From Nymphaea colorata (Eukaryota > Streptophyta > Magnoliopsida > Nymphaeales > Nymphaeaceae), in contig NW_022204507.1 in the NCBI RefSeq assembly GCF_008831285.2, forward strand, positions 2,402,814-2,466,813: 64,000 nucleotides of DNA. The letters are read 5' to 3'. The notes under the pieces are model-generated. The model was not told the DNA's origin. It searched no databases and was given only the letters and a program-made list of their open reading frames with translations. A program made the position numbers and the translations under genes. Positions 45,754 to 56,659 of the stretch are shown in pieces; positions within the stretch are counted from its first letter, which is position 1, and the number at the start of each line of letters is the position of its first letter.

Positions 45754-47267
45754 TCCTTAGGATCAATATCATCCTAGATCCATGATAAACAAAATAGCAA
45801 AACAATGACCGCGGATCAATTTTATGAACAAGACAGATTTGACATTGGGAAATATTGGTTGGACCATGAACACTATTAAAAACATCAAGAAACCACACAA
45901 CATAAACATTACTGGAAATATTAAGAAGTCAAATGAACATGGCCATTGTCAGAATTGTATTAATAGTTTCAAAGGGATTAAAATTCATAAATGAGAGTGA
46001 AGAATAGACCATTGAAAAGTATCAGTCATCTATCTTTCATAAGTTGAATAGCTTTGGGCACATAGCCACTGCAATGCCATCTATCAACATCTCAAAATAA
46101 TTCAGATGATGCTAATTCAGTTTAGCCAGATTCCCGGACACTTTAATTATTTACTAGAGTCATATTTAATCATGAGAAGATCTACAAAAATGAGAACATC
46201 ACTGGCATACTACATTTAATATGCTAATGTCTGAAACAAAAGATTTAGAAATAGTTAGCTACTCTATGTTTTCTCTCTCTTGTTCTTTTTCCCTTTACAA
46301 ATACATATGACCTAAAATCCACATATTATCAAATAGGCCAGCATCCCTTTAAAGAACATTAATGTCAATTGCTGGAAGCTAGATTTGGTTTTTTCTTATT
46401 TATTACTAGTTAGAGAATAGTGCAACATATAGAGTCCCTTCACAGAAGTGACTAAATCCTCCCACTTGCATGCATTTTGTAATTCTACAACTCAAAGTGT
46501 AAATTAGTAGAACAAAACATTGAAGAAAAGAAAAAAGAAAAAAAAAGACAAACATATTTGCTCTAAGGAAGTCCATTATAGTGCGCAACACTTGCATAGG
46601 CCTTAAAGGTTTACTATTCATTGGGTTTACACCACCAACATTGCACTAAGTCTCAAGCATGGTTTCCTCATTTAAGAAAAGAAACAATGATATTCCATGG
46701 ATTCAACAACAAAAGCTTCATTTGTTTGACTGTAACAGTGCACAACCTAAGTCACAAAAAATGCACCAAAATAGCTCTACATCCCCATTCTGCACTAAAA
46801 GAGCACTACACCCCCAATGCTGCTAATTGCGCTCATTCTCTCTCTCTCTCTCTCCCTTTTTGTCTTCTACCTTTTCCCTCTTTCTTTCTTTTTTCCTTTT
46901 CTTCTTTATCTCTCCCTTCCCCCTTCCCCCCTCTCCCCTTCAAAATACTCTTTCTCTCTTTTGAGGGAAGGAGTTTTTTCAAAGGACAAGAAACATGGTA
47001 TTCTTTTCAATACACCTTATTTTTTAAAAAATGAAAGTTATAGGCCTAGTTTTCTTTTTAAAGGACAACTAAGACTATTGACTGCCCTCCTTAAAGAGGA
47101 GGACCGGGCTTCTCATCCCTTCAATATTTTATTTAATAAGATTTTTTGAAGAATTGACAAAATCTCACAAAGTATAGCATTATTATTAGTTATTAGTTTC
47201 TTTGATAATAATTGTAGAAGTTGCACCATCTTATAGCAAATAATATCAAAGTTCTTGATTTTGTACA

Positions 47268-47640
47268 CTACAACAGAGGGAACTTTTAGTAACATAGTAT
47301 TTCATTGCTAAATATTATCAGAAATGAAAACCGTGAATTGTCAGCTCTGTTACTAAAAGTCGCGTAGCTAAATACATTAATAATGAAAACTCTATTTGTT
47401 ATAAAGGATCTAGGATTATTGACAAATATTTGTGTTACTAAATATCAGCAATGGCAAAATTTTTTCATTGCTAATGACTAGTAACGATTTGTTTCATTGC
47501 CAATTGTGAAAATTGTCTAATGAAAATATGTGTGACAAAAGTAACATTAGCATTGAAATATTTTGTTACTAATTTTTTATTATTAGTAACAAAAAAATGT
47601 GTTACTATTTAAAAAAAAAAAGTAAAAATTGTGGCAACCT
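47268..47640 (+). mobile_element. CACTA terminal fragment
   Basis: Starts at 47268 CACTACAACAGAGGGAAC and then contains many short motifs such as TTAGTAAC, GTTACTAA, ATTGCTAA and TAGTAAC in both orientations, the usual subterminal pattern of CACTA elements. No opposite TAGTG end with CCCTCTGTTG was found nearby, so only one end survives or the rest is beyond recognition. Confidence 0.6.
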
Positions 47641-47702
47641 GAATTGGTATCATGTTGTTATATTAAATACGGTGCGAAAATGAATAGATACCAAAAGCAA
47701 AG

Positions 47703-47773
<71 letters not shown>

Positions 47774-49180
47774 CTGGTTCTTTTTCATGAAACTCTGCAT
47801 GAAAATTGATGCTCAGTATGACTTTAAGAAATGCTAGCTTACAAAGAAAGTCATCAAAGACATCGTGTCGTAGCATGTCTTCTTCTTTCTTGTAATTTCT
47901 GGGCACTAATTTTGTCATAGAAGACAAAACATCATCTCTTCATCATACTTTATGATGAACCAGGAATCAGAAGAGGAGGATGAAGAGAAAGAATGCAGAT
48001 CTCCCATCTTTGAATCCTTGTAGTTGGTGGAGTTTTTCCACTATTGTGAGCTTTATGTTGTCTCTTCAGTAAGCTGCACCATTACCATGAATCCATCCCT
48101 CATGCTTTCTTGGCTTTACATTTTCTTCACCATTATCTGTATCATTCTTCTACTTAAACTTCTCTAGCTTTCTTGACTCTTCGTTTTCTTCTACAAATAT
48201 TCAAGACTGTCTTGTTTGTCAGTTTTTAGGTTTAAGTGATATGGCTTTTGGCCAAAGCATTAGATGGGTTAAATGTCTCAAGCACAACAATTCAAGAGCT
48301 TTAGGCACCAAAAGTTCAATTCAAGAACAAAAACTTCATGATTACTTAAATTGCATGAATTTAGAAACTTTAACAAATGAAGTAGAATGAAATTTAACTG
48401 AATGCAGCAAGTCCCTAACTTAGTCAGTGGATTATCACATTCCCAAGGCATAGTAAGTTGATCCACTAACAACATGCTAGGCCCATAAACCTGAATCAGA
48501 AAAAAAGGATTAGATAATGGAAAGCAATGTAACTCTGTGAAGTAGCTACAATGTAGAAACTATAAAGGACTTGTGCTTGACCACTTGCTAAGGAGCAAAG
48601 AATGTTATCTTTGCAAACCTCAAGTTTGAATGCTTTCTCATCACCTCCAAACATCATTTCTATGATGGAAACCCTGCCTAAAGGCTAAGAAGAAAAAACT
48701 GAGACATTATCCAGTATGTCGAAAGGAATAGTACTGACTCAAAGAAAGTAAAATAATGTAAAAAAGTATTCCTTTTGGATGGAATAGCAAAACCATCCGT
48801 TGGATGACGACTGATATGATCTTGCAGCTTCAAAATATCAACGAAAAGGTGAAATACTTGGTTGTGTAAGCCAGCTGCAATAATTACTTTCTTTTTCCTG
48901 TAATATCTGAATTTGGCAATGCATGTAAATGTCTGAAATGTAGGGCAGGTTTAATACATAGCAAGATTAATTCTTAGAATACCTAATACCAATGGATGGA
49001 CTTGTAAGGTGGTGTATCAGGTGGACAAAATACTTAGGGAGTATTAATATGGTAACTGCCAGTCACTCTACTGCAAGAAAAGAAGCTTTGATGATGAAGA
49101 AAAATGAATCCACTAGGGAAAGAATTCCCAAAACTTTTATGGCCAATAGAGGAAATTTGACATCAGTTATCAAGAAGACT
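47641..49180. other. noncoding DNA including a long (AG)n repeat
   Basis: A (GA)n microsatellite occupies 47706-47770. The minus strand from 47658 to 48100 has a mildly coding-like composition but no recognised family. Otherwise AT-rich with no gene seen. Confidence 0.45.
47706..47770. repeat. (GA)n microsatellite
   Basis: About 65 bp of uninterrupted GA dinucleotides. Confidence 0.98.
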
Positions 49181-49239
49181 AGAAGTTGGTGAAGCACAAA
49201 CAACACATAATGTTTGTAGGAACAAGAATAAATGCTTAT

Positions 49240-49690
49240 GATGCTACGAGTACTAGAGAAGTAGAAGAGAAAAGTAAGAATTCAATCGATGATTTAGCGC
49301 TAGCTTTACAAGAAGTGTCCGTGGAGACCAATAAAGTCAAAGAAATTCTTGCTACTATTGAAGACCAACTTGCAGAGGCATGATCCCATGTTGAAGATCT
49401 GAAGTCCCATGTTGAAGATCTGAAGATGGTGCTTCAAGTGATGGAGGAAAAATATTAGGTTCTGGTTGGTGAAGCAAGGAAGGAGGTTGATCACTATAAA
49501 AATATTTCTCTGAAGAACAACCTTGAATTACAAAGATCAAGGGCAGGTTGGGAGGAAAAGGAACTTAAATTATTGAATTGTACGAAGAAATTAGAGGAAG
49601 AAATCATGCTTAAAGAAAATTCGGATAAGCTGGTTAGTTCTTTTAAAGCCACTTTCTTACTCTTGTCTAGTGAAGACGGTAAAGGATTAC
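49240..49690 (+). pseudogene. fragment of a WEB-family (DUF827) coiled-coil protein
   Basis: The frame encodes DDLALALQEVSVETNKVKEI, then after a stop LKMVLQVMEEKY, then after a second stop GEARKEVDHYKN and GWEEKELKLLNCTKKLEEE. This heptad-rich order matches the middle of plant WEB proteins related to WEAK CHLOROPLAST MOVEMENT UNDER BLUE LIGHT 1, as I recall it from Arabidopsis chloroplast-annotated members. In-frame stops at 49381-49383 and 49456-49458 disable it. A 21-bp tandem duplication (49384-49425) lies right after the first stop. No intron is visible within the fragment. The N-terminal and C-terminal parts of the protein are absent. Confidence 0.7.
49384..49425 (+). repeat. 21-bp tandem duplication in the WEB-like pseudogene
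   Basis: TCCCATGTTGAAGATCTGAAG occurs twice in a row with no difference, adding seven codons in frame. Confidence 0.97.
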
Positions 49691-49789
49691 TTAGTTTCTC
49701 ACATGGTGCCATGAGAGATTAGACCAAGTATTTGGGCTTCTTTTTAGTCAGATTTAAAAACTGGTTTTAGTATTTAGTTTTTACAAATC

Positions 49790-50160
49790 AAGAATGAATT
49801 AAAATGGTCAAGGAGCACCAGAAGAATATTATTGAAATCAAGGAGAAACATAAAGGTGTAAAATTTGTCAGGTAGTAGATACTTGTAATTGCTAGTTTGT
49901 GCTTATAGCCTTATACCCCAGTTTCATGCAGATGAATTAATTGATTCATATAAAAGTTGTTTTTCGTCTTCATTTTTTACGAATCATAAATATGAATTAA
50001 AATGGTCCAGGAGAACAGGAAGCATATCATTGAAATCAAAGGAGAAACTTAAAGGTGTAAAATCTGTCAAGCAACAGGTATGCACTTTTATGGAGGTATG
50101 TAATAAGCGCTTATAACGTAGTTTCAGGCAGATGAAATTATTTGGTTCATATAAAATGGA
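49790..50160 (+). repeat. diverged direct duplication (about 198-bp period)
   Basis: The stretch around GAATTAAAATGGTCAAGGAG (49796) recurs near 49994 with substitutions and small indels. Both units go on through AAACATAAAGGTGTAAAATTTG-like sequence, a GCTTATA...CAGTTTCA part and a GATGAATTAA...TCATATAAAA part. The units encode lysine-rich, coiled-coil-like peptides in one frame and may be duplicated exons of the neighbouring WEB-like remnant. Confidence 0.75.
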
Positions 50161-50502
50161 CAATGAAGCATATGAAAACAAATAAATGACCCATGTTAGA
50201 TCACTTAACAATCATAATCCAATAATTGAAAGTAAATTTTAGAACAAAGGAGATCTATCAAAGAAAAACCAAAATAATCAAGGGCCATGAACATAAGGAT
50301 TAAAATAAAATCAGGTATCTCCTTTTCCATGCAGTACCACAACTAGCAAAGTCCAACATTACATAAATCTACTCAACCACCACAATTCTTGATTTCATCA
50401 CCTAAGAATAATTAACTTGGTTCGCACAACACTAATTCGACAAATGAAGCATCCCCATTTGCAGAACCCTCTAATACATCCAACACAAACATACGCCACA
50501 AA

Positions 50503-50514
50503 AAGAGAGAGAAA

Positions 50515-50547
<33 letters not shown>
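50503..50547. repeat. (GA)n microsatellite
   Basis: About 45 bp of GA dinucleotides with two interruptions. Confidence 0.95.
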
Positions 50548-50739
50548 TACTTGTCTTTGTGACTGGGAGTAACGAAGAGCATGAGAAGCCTCTCCTAGAA
50601 CTAGTTGCATGGCAGGCTATCAATAACCATGTAAGCAAAATAACCGCAAAGAACAGAGGTTGGTATCATCTTGATGCTGGACATGATCCCAAGACAGCCA
50701 ACAACGAGCAAAGATTAGCAAGGTTGCTTACTCTCTGCT

Positions 50740-50905
50740 CATTGACATGGACTGGAAGATGAGCAACTGCGTGCTTCTCGGGAGCAAAACCATCGTCCTT
50801 AGCCTAATTATCTCCAAAGCTCCCCAACGCAGCTTCTTTCAAGTTCTTGATTTCTTTGGTGACTATGGTATTCTGCACCAGCTCGCTGTTAATGGATTAT
50901 GGAAT
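50740..50905 (-). pseudogene. coding-like fragment, unrecognised
   Basis: The minus strand reads SELVQNTIVTKEIKNLKEAA then GSFGDN, a stop, and KDDGFAPEKHAVAHLPVHVN, followed by a donor-like GAG/GTAAGC context. The amino-acid pattern looks like a conserved protein exon with one stop, but I cannot name the family. It may belong with the fragment at 51206-51375, which lies on the same strand and upstream. Confidence 0.35.
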
Positions 50906-51205
50906 CCTAACATATAACTACTTAATATACCTATTGGGAGACGCTAATTAACATATGATATTGCCTTTTGTTCTACAAAATTTCACTCTTTTGCTGTGAA
51001 TCTTTTCTAATTTTGTAACCTCTTGATGCTACCGAACTACTCAGTCTTAAAAAGGTCCTGTGAATTGTTTACATTATGAACATAAGAAGTGTATTGTACT
51101 AAATAATTTCTTTTGCTTCTGCAGCTCTACTAAATGATGCCCCAATCTTGATAATACTTGTAGAAATGACAGGTGCAGAACATTTCAAAAGGGGAAAGGG
51201 CAATA

Positions 51206-51375
51206 CGATTATGCAAGTAGCATAAGAGCATCCATCCCCAACCCATTCTTTCTTTTGTGCTGCAACCAAATAACATGATCGCTCTCAACATCATCTTGAA
51301 TCCACCGCTTCATCCAACCAACCATTGCTTCCCTCACCACAGAACTCCACCACCTAGTAAGAGGAACCATTGTTT
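51206..51375 (-). pseudogene. Trp-rich coding-like fragment, unrecognised
   Basis: The minus strand encodes PLTRWWSSVVREAMVGWMKR and then DHVIWLQHKRKNGLGMDALM before a stop. The density of Trp and charged residues is hard to explain by chance in AT-rich DNA, so this is probably an exon or a transposon-protein piece. Family not recognised. The left edge of the 51382 LTR abuts its 5' side, so that insertion may have cut the gene. Confidence 0.4.
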
Positions 51376-51381
51376 TCTGAC

Positions 51382-54193
51382 TGTTAACACCTCCAATTTT
51401 TTCCATTTTACGGAAGGCAATTCCAAAAATTTTACAAAGAATTTCATAAGAATGGCCATGAAAATTTCCAATTTCAAACTGAATTTCAAACGTAAACTCA
51501 ATTCAAGTTCAAATGATGGATTTAACTCGTATCACAAATCCCAATGCAGGACTACAAGTTCAAATCCCATTCCAATATACAATATCAAATCCAAATTAGG
51601 TTTGCAAACCAAACCCATTGGCAACTTTCATTTGGAATCCAAATCCAATTCTGGACTACAAATCCAATACATTATGTGGGACCCACGTCTAGGCCCCACT
51701 TGGCCTATGCGGCTGAGGCTCACCCAATAGTAGTGCCAAACCTAGTGGGCTAAATCAAACTTAAACCCATCAATCAATCTAGTCATGGACCAAAATACTT
51801 TTTTACTAAAAATATAATTCAATGTTGTCTAAGTGTCAAAATTATCAAACTTAGTGGAAATCAAACTGTGAAGTGGACATTGGCCATGGTCAAAAAATCC
51901 AATCAATTCAATTTTAGGACAAAATTATCCCTCTCAATCAAGCTCAAATGATAAAATCCTAATTAGGGTTTTAAGCAAATCAATTGCGTATTTGAACTTA
52001 TAAGCGAAAGTTAAATATACAATCGTACAATCTCAATTTGGGTTTTGACCAAGTCAAACCATTTCAATGAAAATTGAACAAAAATGTTCTTTACAATTCA
52101 ATTTAATTCCATGGATTTAAAAAAATGAATCGAATCATTGAATTTATAGATAGGGAAGTATATAATCCAATGCAATTCAAATTTAGGTCACTAGATCAAA
52201 GCCTAATAGACCCAAATCAAACTTGAACACACCCAAGATAGAGGGTGTTCGAAGTCAAAGTCAATGGATGTTCGAAGTCAAAGTTTGAATTATAATTTGA
52301 AACCAGGCATAAAACCCAAAGTTTTAAATTAAAATCACAATTGGGTTTGGTCAAAATTACGTTAAATTACCTAGCCTAAACCCACTTAGGTCATGCATGT
52401 GAACTAGGTGAGACCATTCTTGAAATAAAAAAATGATTAAAATTTCTTGACAATTAGTACGGGTGATGTGGCAGCCACATTACCCAAGCAAGGATGGCCA
52501 TCATTCCACCTGCGACCAACCATTGGTTGGTCCATGCCACCTCACAAGATGAACCAAATCAAGGACGCCACATCATGAGAATGTCTCGCAAGGAGGGGGA
52601 TTTCTTTTTTCAAAAACTTTTTGAAAAAAAAAAAGAAAAAGAAAAGGAGAAGGGGGTGCAGCCCACCCTTGCTCCTCCATTTTAGGCAAAATCAAAGTCA
52701 CAAAGAAAAAGATGAATGAAAAATCTATTTAAACCACCCTTGAGGCCTAAGGGGGGCGGGGGCAGGGGGGATGATTTTCTTTTTCTAACACTTGTGCTCT
52801 CTCTTTCCCTTCTCTTTAGTTGCAGCCAAGAGGAAGAAAAAGAAAAAGAGAAGAAGCAGCCAAGGAGATGAGGAGCTGCCATCGTCCAAGCTCTCTCCCT
52901 CTCTTTCTCTCATTTCATTGTTTCTAGATTTGCTAAGCCAGGGTACTTCATTGGACTCTTGCTTATGAAAATTGATTTTAACATCATTTACATTATTTTC
53001 ATCACTTTGATCATTTTATGTCAAGTTTCAAGCTTGTGGGCTGCACCTTTAACTCTTGTGTTTAATAATATGTCAAGTACACTTAGGGAAAGTCCTACAT
53101 TTCAATTAAAAATCAATCTTTGTGTGTGTGGATTATATAATGCATGTTTATATTATATGAATATTGTGAGATTATGAGAGAGAGAAGAATGAATGTCTCA
53201 TATAGTTTATCTTCTTTTTTCATGCATTCACATTCACCAAAATCAATTGCACATTTACACATTCTCAACGAATTAAGTGATCATATTCCAAAAATTACAA
53301 AAAGTAACCAAGTTATATTGTAATAATAATGTAGAAATCTCACTTAGTTTCAAAAGAAAACACAACCATCATATCCTAATTTGGTCAAAATATATTTGAA
53401 AACAATATGTTTACTAACATTTTAGAATCTTCATTAAAAGAGTGAGTTTTACTTGCTCCCAAATCTTCTCTAAAAGAGAACTCATTTGAAATCAAGTTCA
53501 TATATCTTAAACCTAATCATATGTTTTCACTAAAAAGATATTTCAAAATCAATCTATTTGCTGATAAAACTTAGCTATCTTTTATCAAAAATCAATACAT
53601 TTGCTAAGTAAACTTAGCCATTTTTCCAAAAAAATGTGATCACAAGTTGATGCCAATTTCAATTCAAAATCATGTATTGATCTTGAGTTCACAACAAAGA
53701 GCTAGATTTACAGCTCCAAAACCAAATTTTTCAATCAAATTTCTAAATTCTTATCCAATGTTCCAATTCAAATTGCCAAAATTATCAAGTAAAACTCTAA
53801 AATCTTGGATCAAAGCCACAATCCAAGTCAATTTTTCAATACCCTTGGCAATTTTGAAATCCAATTTAAATGACATATTTTTACCAAATCAATGGTCTTC
53901 AATTTGAACATTGTTCAATTTTTCAATTTTTATCCAAAGAATTTACCTAAATTCTCAAATAGAATTTGAATTGTCAAATAGTTTTCCAAAATAAGTTAAT
54001 TTTTCAAACAACTTGTCCAAATTTCATTCCAATTTGCCTAAAATAAGTTTAGAAATTGCTTGTTCAAAACCAATTTCAAAATGAATTTCCAATTTTGATT
54101 TGAAATTTCAATGAACAAGCATATATGACTATAGAAAATGACTTGTACATGATCTAAGAAATACTTAGTCCTTAGTCTGATCACTCCTGTTAA
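51382..54193 (+). repeat. LTR (about 2.8 kb) of a second retrotransposon
   Basis: The segment begins TGTTAACACC and ends TGTTAA directly before a TGGTATCAG primer site; TGTTAACA is its own inverse, so the ends form an inverted repeat. A TATA-like CTATTTAAACC at about 52722-52733 is followed by a G/A-rich and C/T-rich leader-like stretch (52740-52930). The plus strand is strongly A/C-biased with AATTTCAAA-type motifs. Frames inside are low-complexity. No second copy was found in the window, so the left border rests on sequence signals only. Confidence 0.55.
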
Positions 54194-54202
54194 TGGTATC
54201 AG
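54194..54202 (+). promoter_or_regulatory. primer-binding site start (TGGTATCAG)
   Basis: Nine bases match the start of the initiator tRNA-Met primer site, then the match is imperfect. It directly follows the LTR end at 54193. Confidence 0.55.
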
Positions 54203-54434
54203 GAACAGATGGACCTCGTACTGATGGGCAGATCCCTTTTTCTTAAATCCAATTTGAAATTATGCTACTTCGCATAACTCACCATAGTCAATCGACACCC
54301 CCAAGGACAGGTGAAGTGCGAACAAATGGTGATCGTGATGGAACCCATCATCTTTTGTCTAAGGATTTCTTGGATCATAACAAGTCTTCGCAATGGCGGA
54401 TATTCAATTGTATGAAAACTTTTGTGGCCATACT
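54203..54434 (+). other. internal region of the 51382 element, cut by the second gypsy copy
   Basis: These 232 bp lie between the primer site and the inserted gypsy element. They hold short frames without a recognised domain. The interrupted internal region probably resumes after about 62632. Confidence 0.45.
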
Positions 54435-56141
54435 TGTAATGAGTAGCGTCTTGGTAGGTTGCTGGATCAGGTCTAGACCCGGACCCAAACTCCACCACGT
54501 GAAAGAGGAAGGCCAGATGTCAGAGCTCTCCCTCTTCATCTTCTCGCTGGTTCGGACGTGGCACAGAGAAATAGGAGGCAGAAGAAGGTGCAGCGGAGGT
54601 GTAGGTGAAGGGCACCGGCACTGAGGTAAGCCCTCTCGATCTATCTCTGTCCCTTCTGTCTTCTCCTTCTTTCTTGCCCTCTATCACAGCTATGTTCTTC
54701 TCCTTCTTGTCGTTTTTTGTCTATCTCCCCCTCTGTTCTGAGTTCCCTCTGTTCATCCCCCTCTCTCCCACCAGCTCTCACCCTCTTGTTTATTCATCCC
54801 TAGCCTCTTCTACGTGCTGCTTATCTCGCTCACACCCTCTCACATTCTCTCTCGTCTTTAGTCTCCCTCTCTCTTGCTTTTTCATAGTTCCCCTGAGTCG
54901 TGTCACCCTTCCTTGATTTTCTCCCTCTTTGTCTCGAGTCTTCTCAGCCTCACAATGTCTCACTCTTGCATATCTCTCTTCTCTCTCCCTCAACCGAGCA
55001 CTCTTTTTACAATGTCCCTCTTGCCTATCTTTTAACCTTCCACAAATTCTCACCATTTGTTTCTCTCTTCTTCTTTCCATTTGTTGTCTCTTTCTTCTAT
55101 GCGTGTATCACCTTCAACCGGTCTTTTGTATGCTAGCCGGTCTTTTTTGAATGTATAATGATAAGTTAAGAAAGAATAATTGATGGGAGGCCAGTAGGTT
55201 ATGGCAATATATTTGAGATATGTCCTGCCCTTGCCACTAGTGTCGCATGCTCGAAGCACAGGTAGTGCAAGGCCCCAAGATATTGTTGTTTGATGTGCTT
55301 GGAGCATTAGGCTCCTACCTTCCCAAACTAGGTGTCCTAGGGAAGGCTGAGCAACTGTCATTGGAATTCACACATCCATGGATGGTTGGTCTACTACTGC
55401 AGCATGAACAAATCTGTATTGTTTCAAGCCACCACAAGGGTGGTCTCTTGACTGTAGGCCACCCATGGTGTGCACTCGTCTGTGTCTACACCTACAAGAG
55501 CTGTCAATTTATTGAATCAAATGTAAATGAAACAAATATGAATTGAGTGAATATGCATAAACTGAATGTGACTGTTAAGTGCATTAGTTGTGGTCACTGA
55601 GTGGTCCCTACATGTCGTGGAATATGTGAGGGGCTACCATGACAAGTTATGTGACTGCATGCTCCTATCATGATATGATAGTGTTTATGTTTTCGTATAC
55701 GTTATATTCTAGGTTTGAGTCCTTACCTTAGAGTGTTAGGAATTTATCCGGTTTGTTGTCACGTGAAGGCTAAACCTTTTGTTATTTACCTTTTTCAGGT
55801 TTTGATGAACTCAAGACATTAGGTTGATCAGATGGCTCCGCTCACATCCTGCTGGGGAGATTTTGGGTCCATTGTCATGTCGGCGCGTCATATTTTAGTC
55901 TCATTGATGTCATGTTTTTGTTAGAGATCAATGTTGCGGTTTGGGCCATCTTTGCCATGTGTGTTATTGAGAAATATGAAGTGATTTTGTATGAATTGAA
56001 TTTATTACGTAATGAAATGGTTGCCCTATTGTCATTTTGATGTACATAGCTCATTTTTAATCATTTTATTGTCACACTTCAACATTTTACGTTCTAACAA
56101 AAAAAAAAGTTATTTGGGTGTAAAAGTGTTAGGATGTGACA
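54435..56141 (+). repeat. 5' LTR of the plus-strand gypsy element, with internal deletion
   Basis: Starts TGTAATGAGTAG, aligns past CTGGATCAGG...AGACCC and GGTGAAGGGC to the reverse complement of 23242-26223, and ends GGATGTGACA before the primer site. A deletion near 55140 removes about 1.3 kb relative to the full 2.9-kb form. Confidence 0.82.
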
Positions 56142-56145
56142 CCTT

Positions 56146-56162
56146 TGGTATCAGAGTTATGG
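56146..56162 (+). promoter_or_regulatory. primer-binding site, initiator tRNA-Met type
   Basis: TGGTATCAGAGTTATGG differs by one base from the copy in the minus-strand element and lies 4 nt after the LTR end. Confidence 0.85.
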
Positions 56163-56659
56163 AAAAACCCCACTATGGATGTGAGCTAAAGCCTATATGT
56201 GAAGCCTGGTTGCCCAAGTATGCGCTACATGATTGAGCTCTTCATGTAATTTTGATTTTCACTGTGATATGTATACTGATATGGTGGATTGATGTTTTGA
56301 TTATTGTGATGATGCGGCTTTGCAATTTGACTTGTAAGAGTTGTCACAGATCTTGCAATAAGAATGAGGGTTCTTGCTTGTACAGATGGAGTACTAACGT
56401 ATGGGTAAGAAGCGAGGTAGGCTGGCTACAGAGGCACAGAGAGAGACAAGTTCAATCCATTCAGGTGCGCATACCCTACTAGATGATAGTACGTCAGGGC
56501 AACCATTCCCCAGACTGGTGTGGGTGCCCAAACCCCACCTGTGGATCAGTAGGTATACTGCTGATGACTTTACAGATGCTGAACTTCCTAGTACAGTCGA
56601 TGGTCAATAACTAGAAGAATCATGCATTTTCTACAAGAGACACCACTGCACTACCTAAG

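Larger units (their letters stand above)
45301..47267. other. noncoding DNA with microsatellites
   Basis: AT-rich. It includes the two dinucleotide repeats listed separately and a C/T-rich stretch at 46825-46950. A short minus-strand frame upstream of the FGAM synthase fragment (to 45401) may belong to it, but I could not match it. No other gene is seen. Confidence 0.45.
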
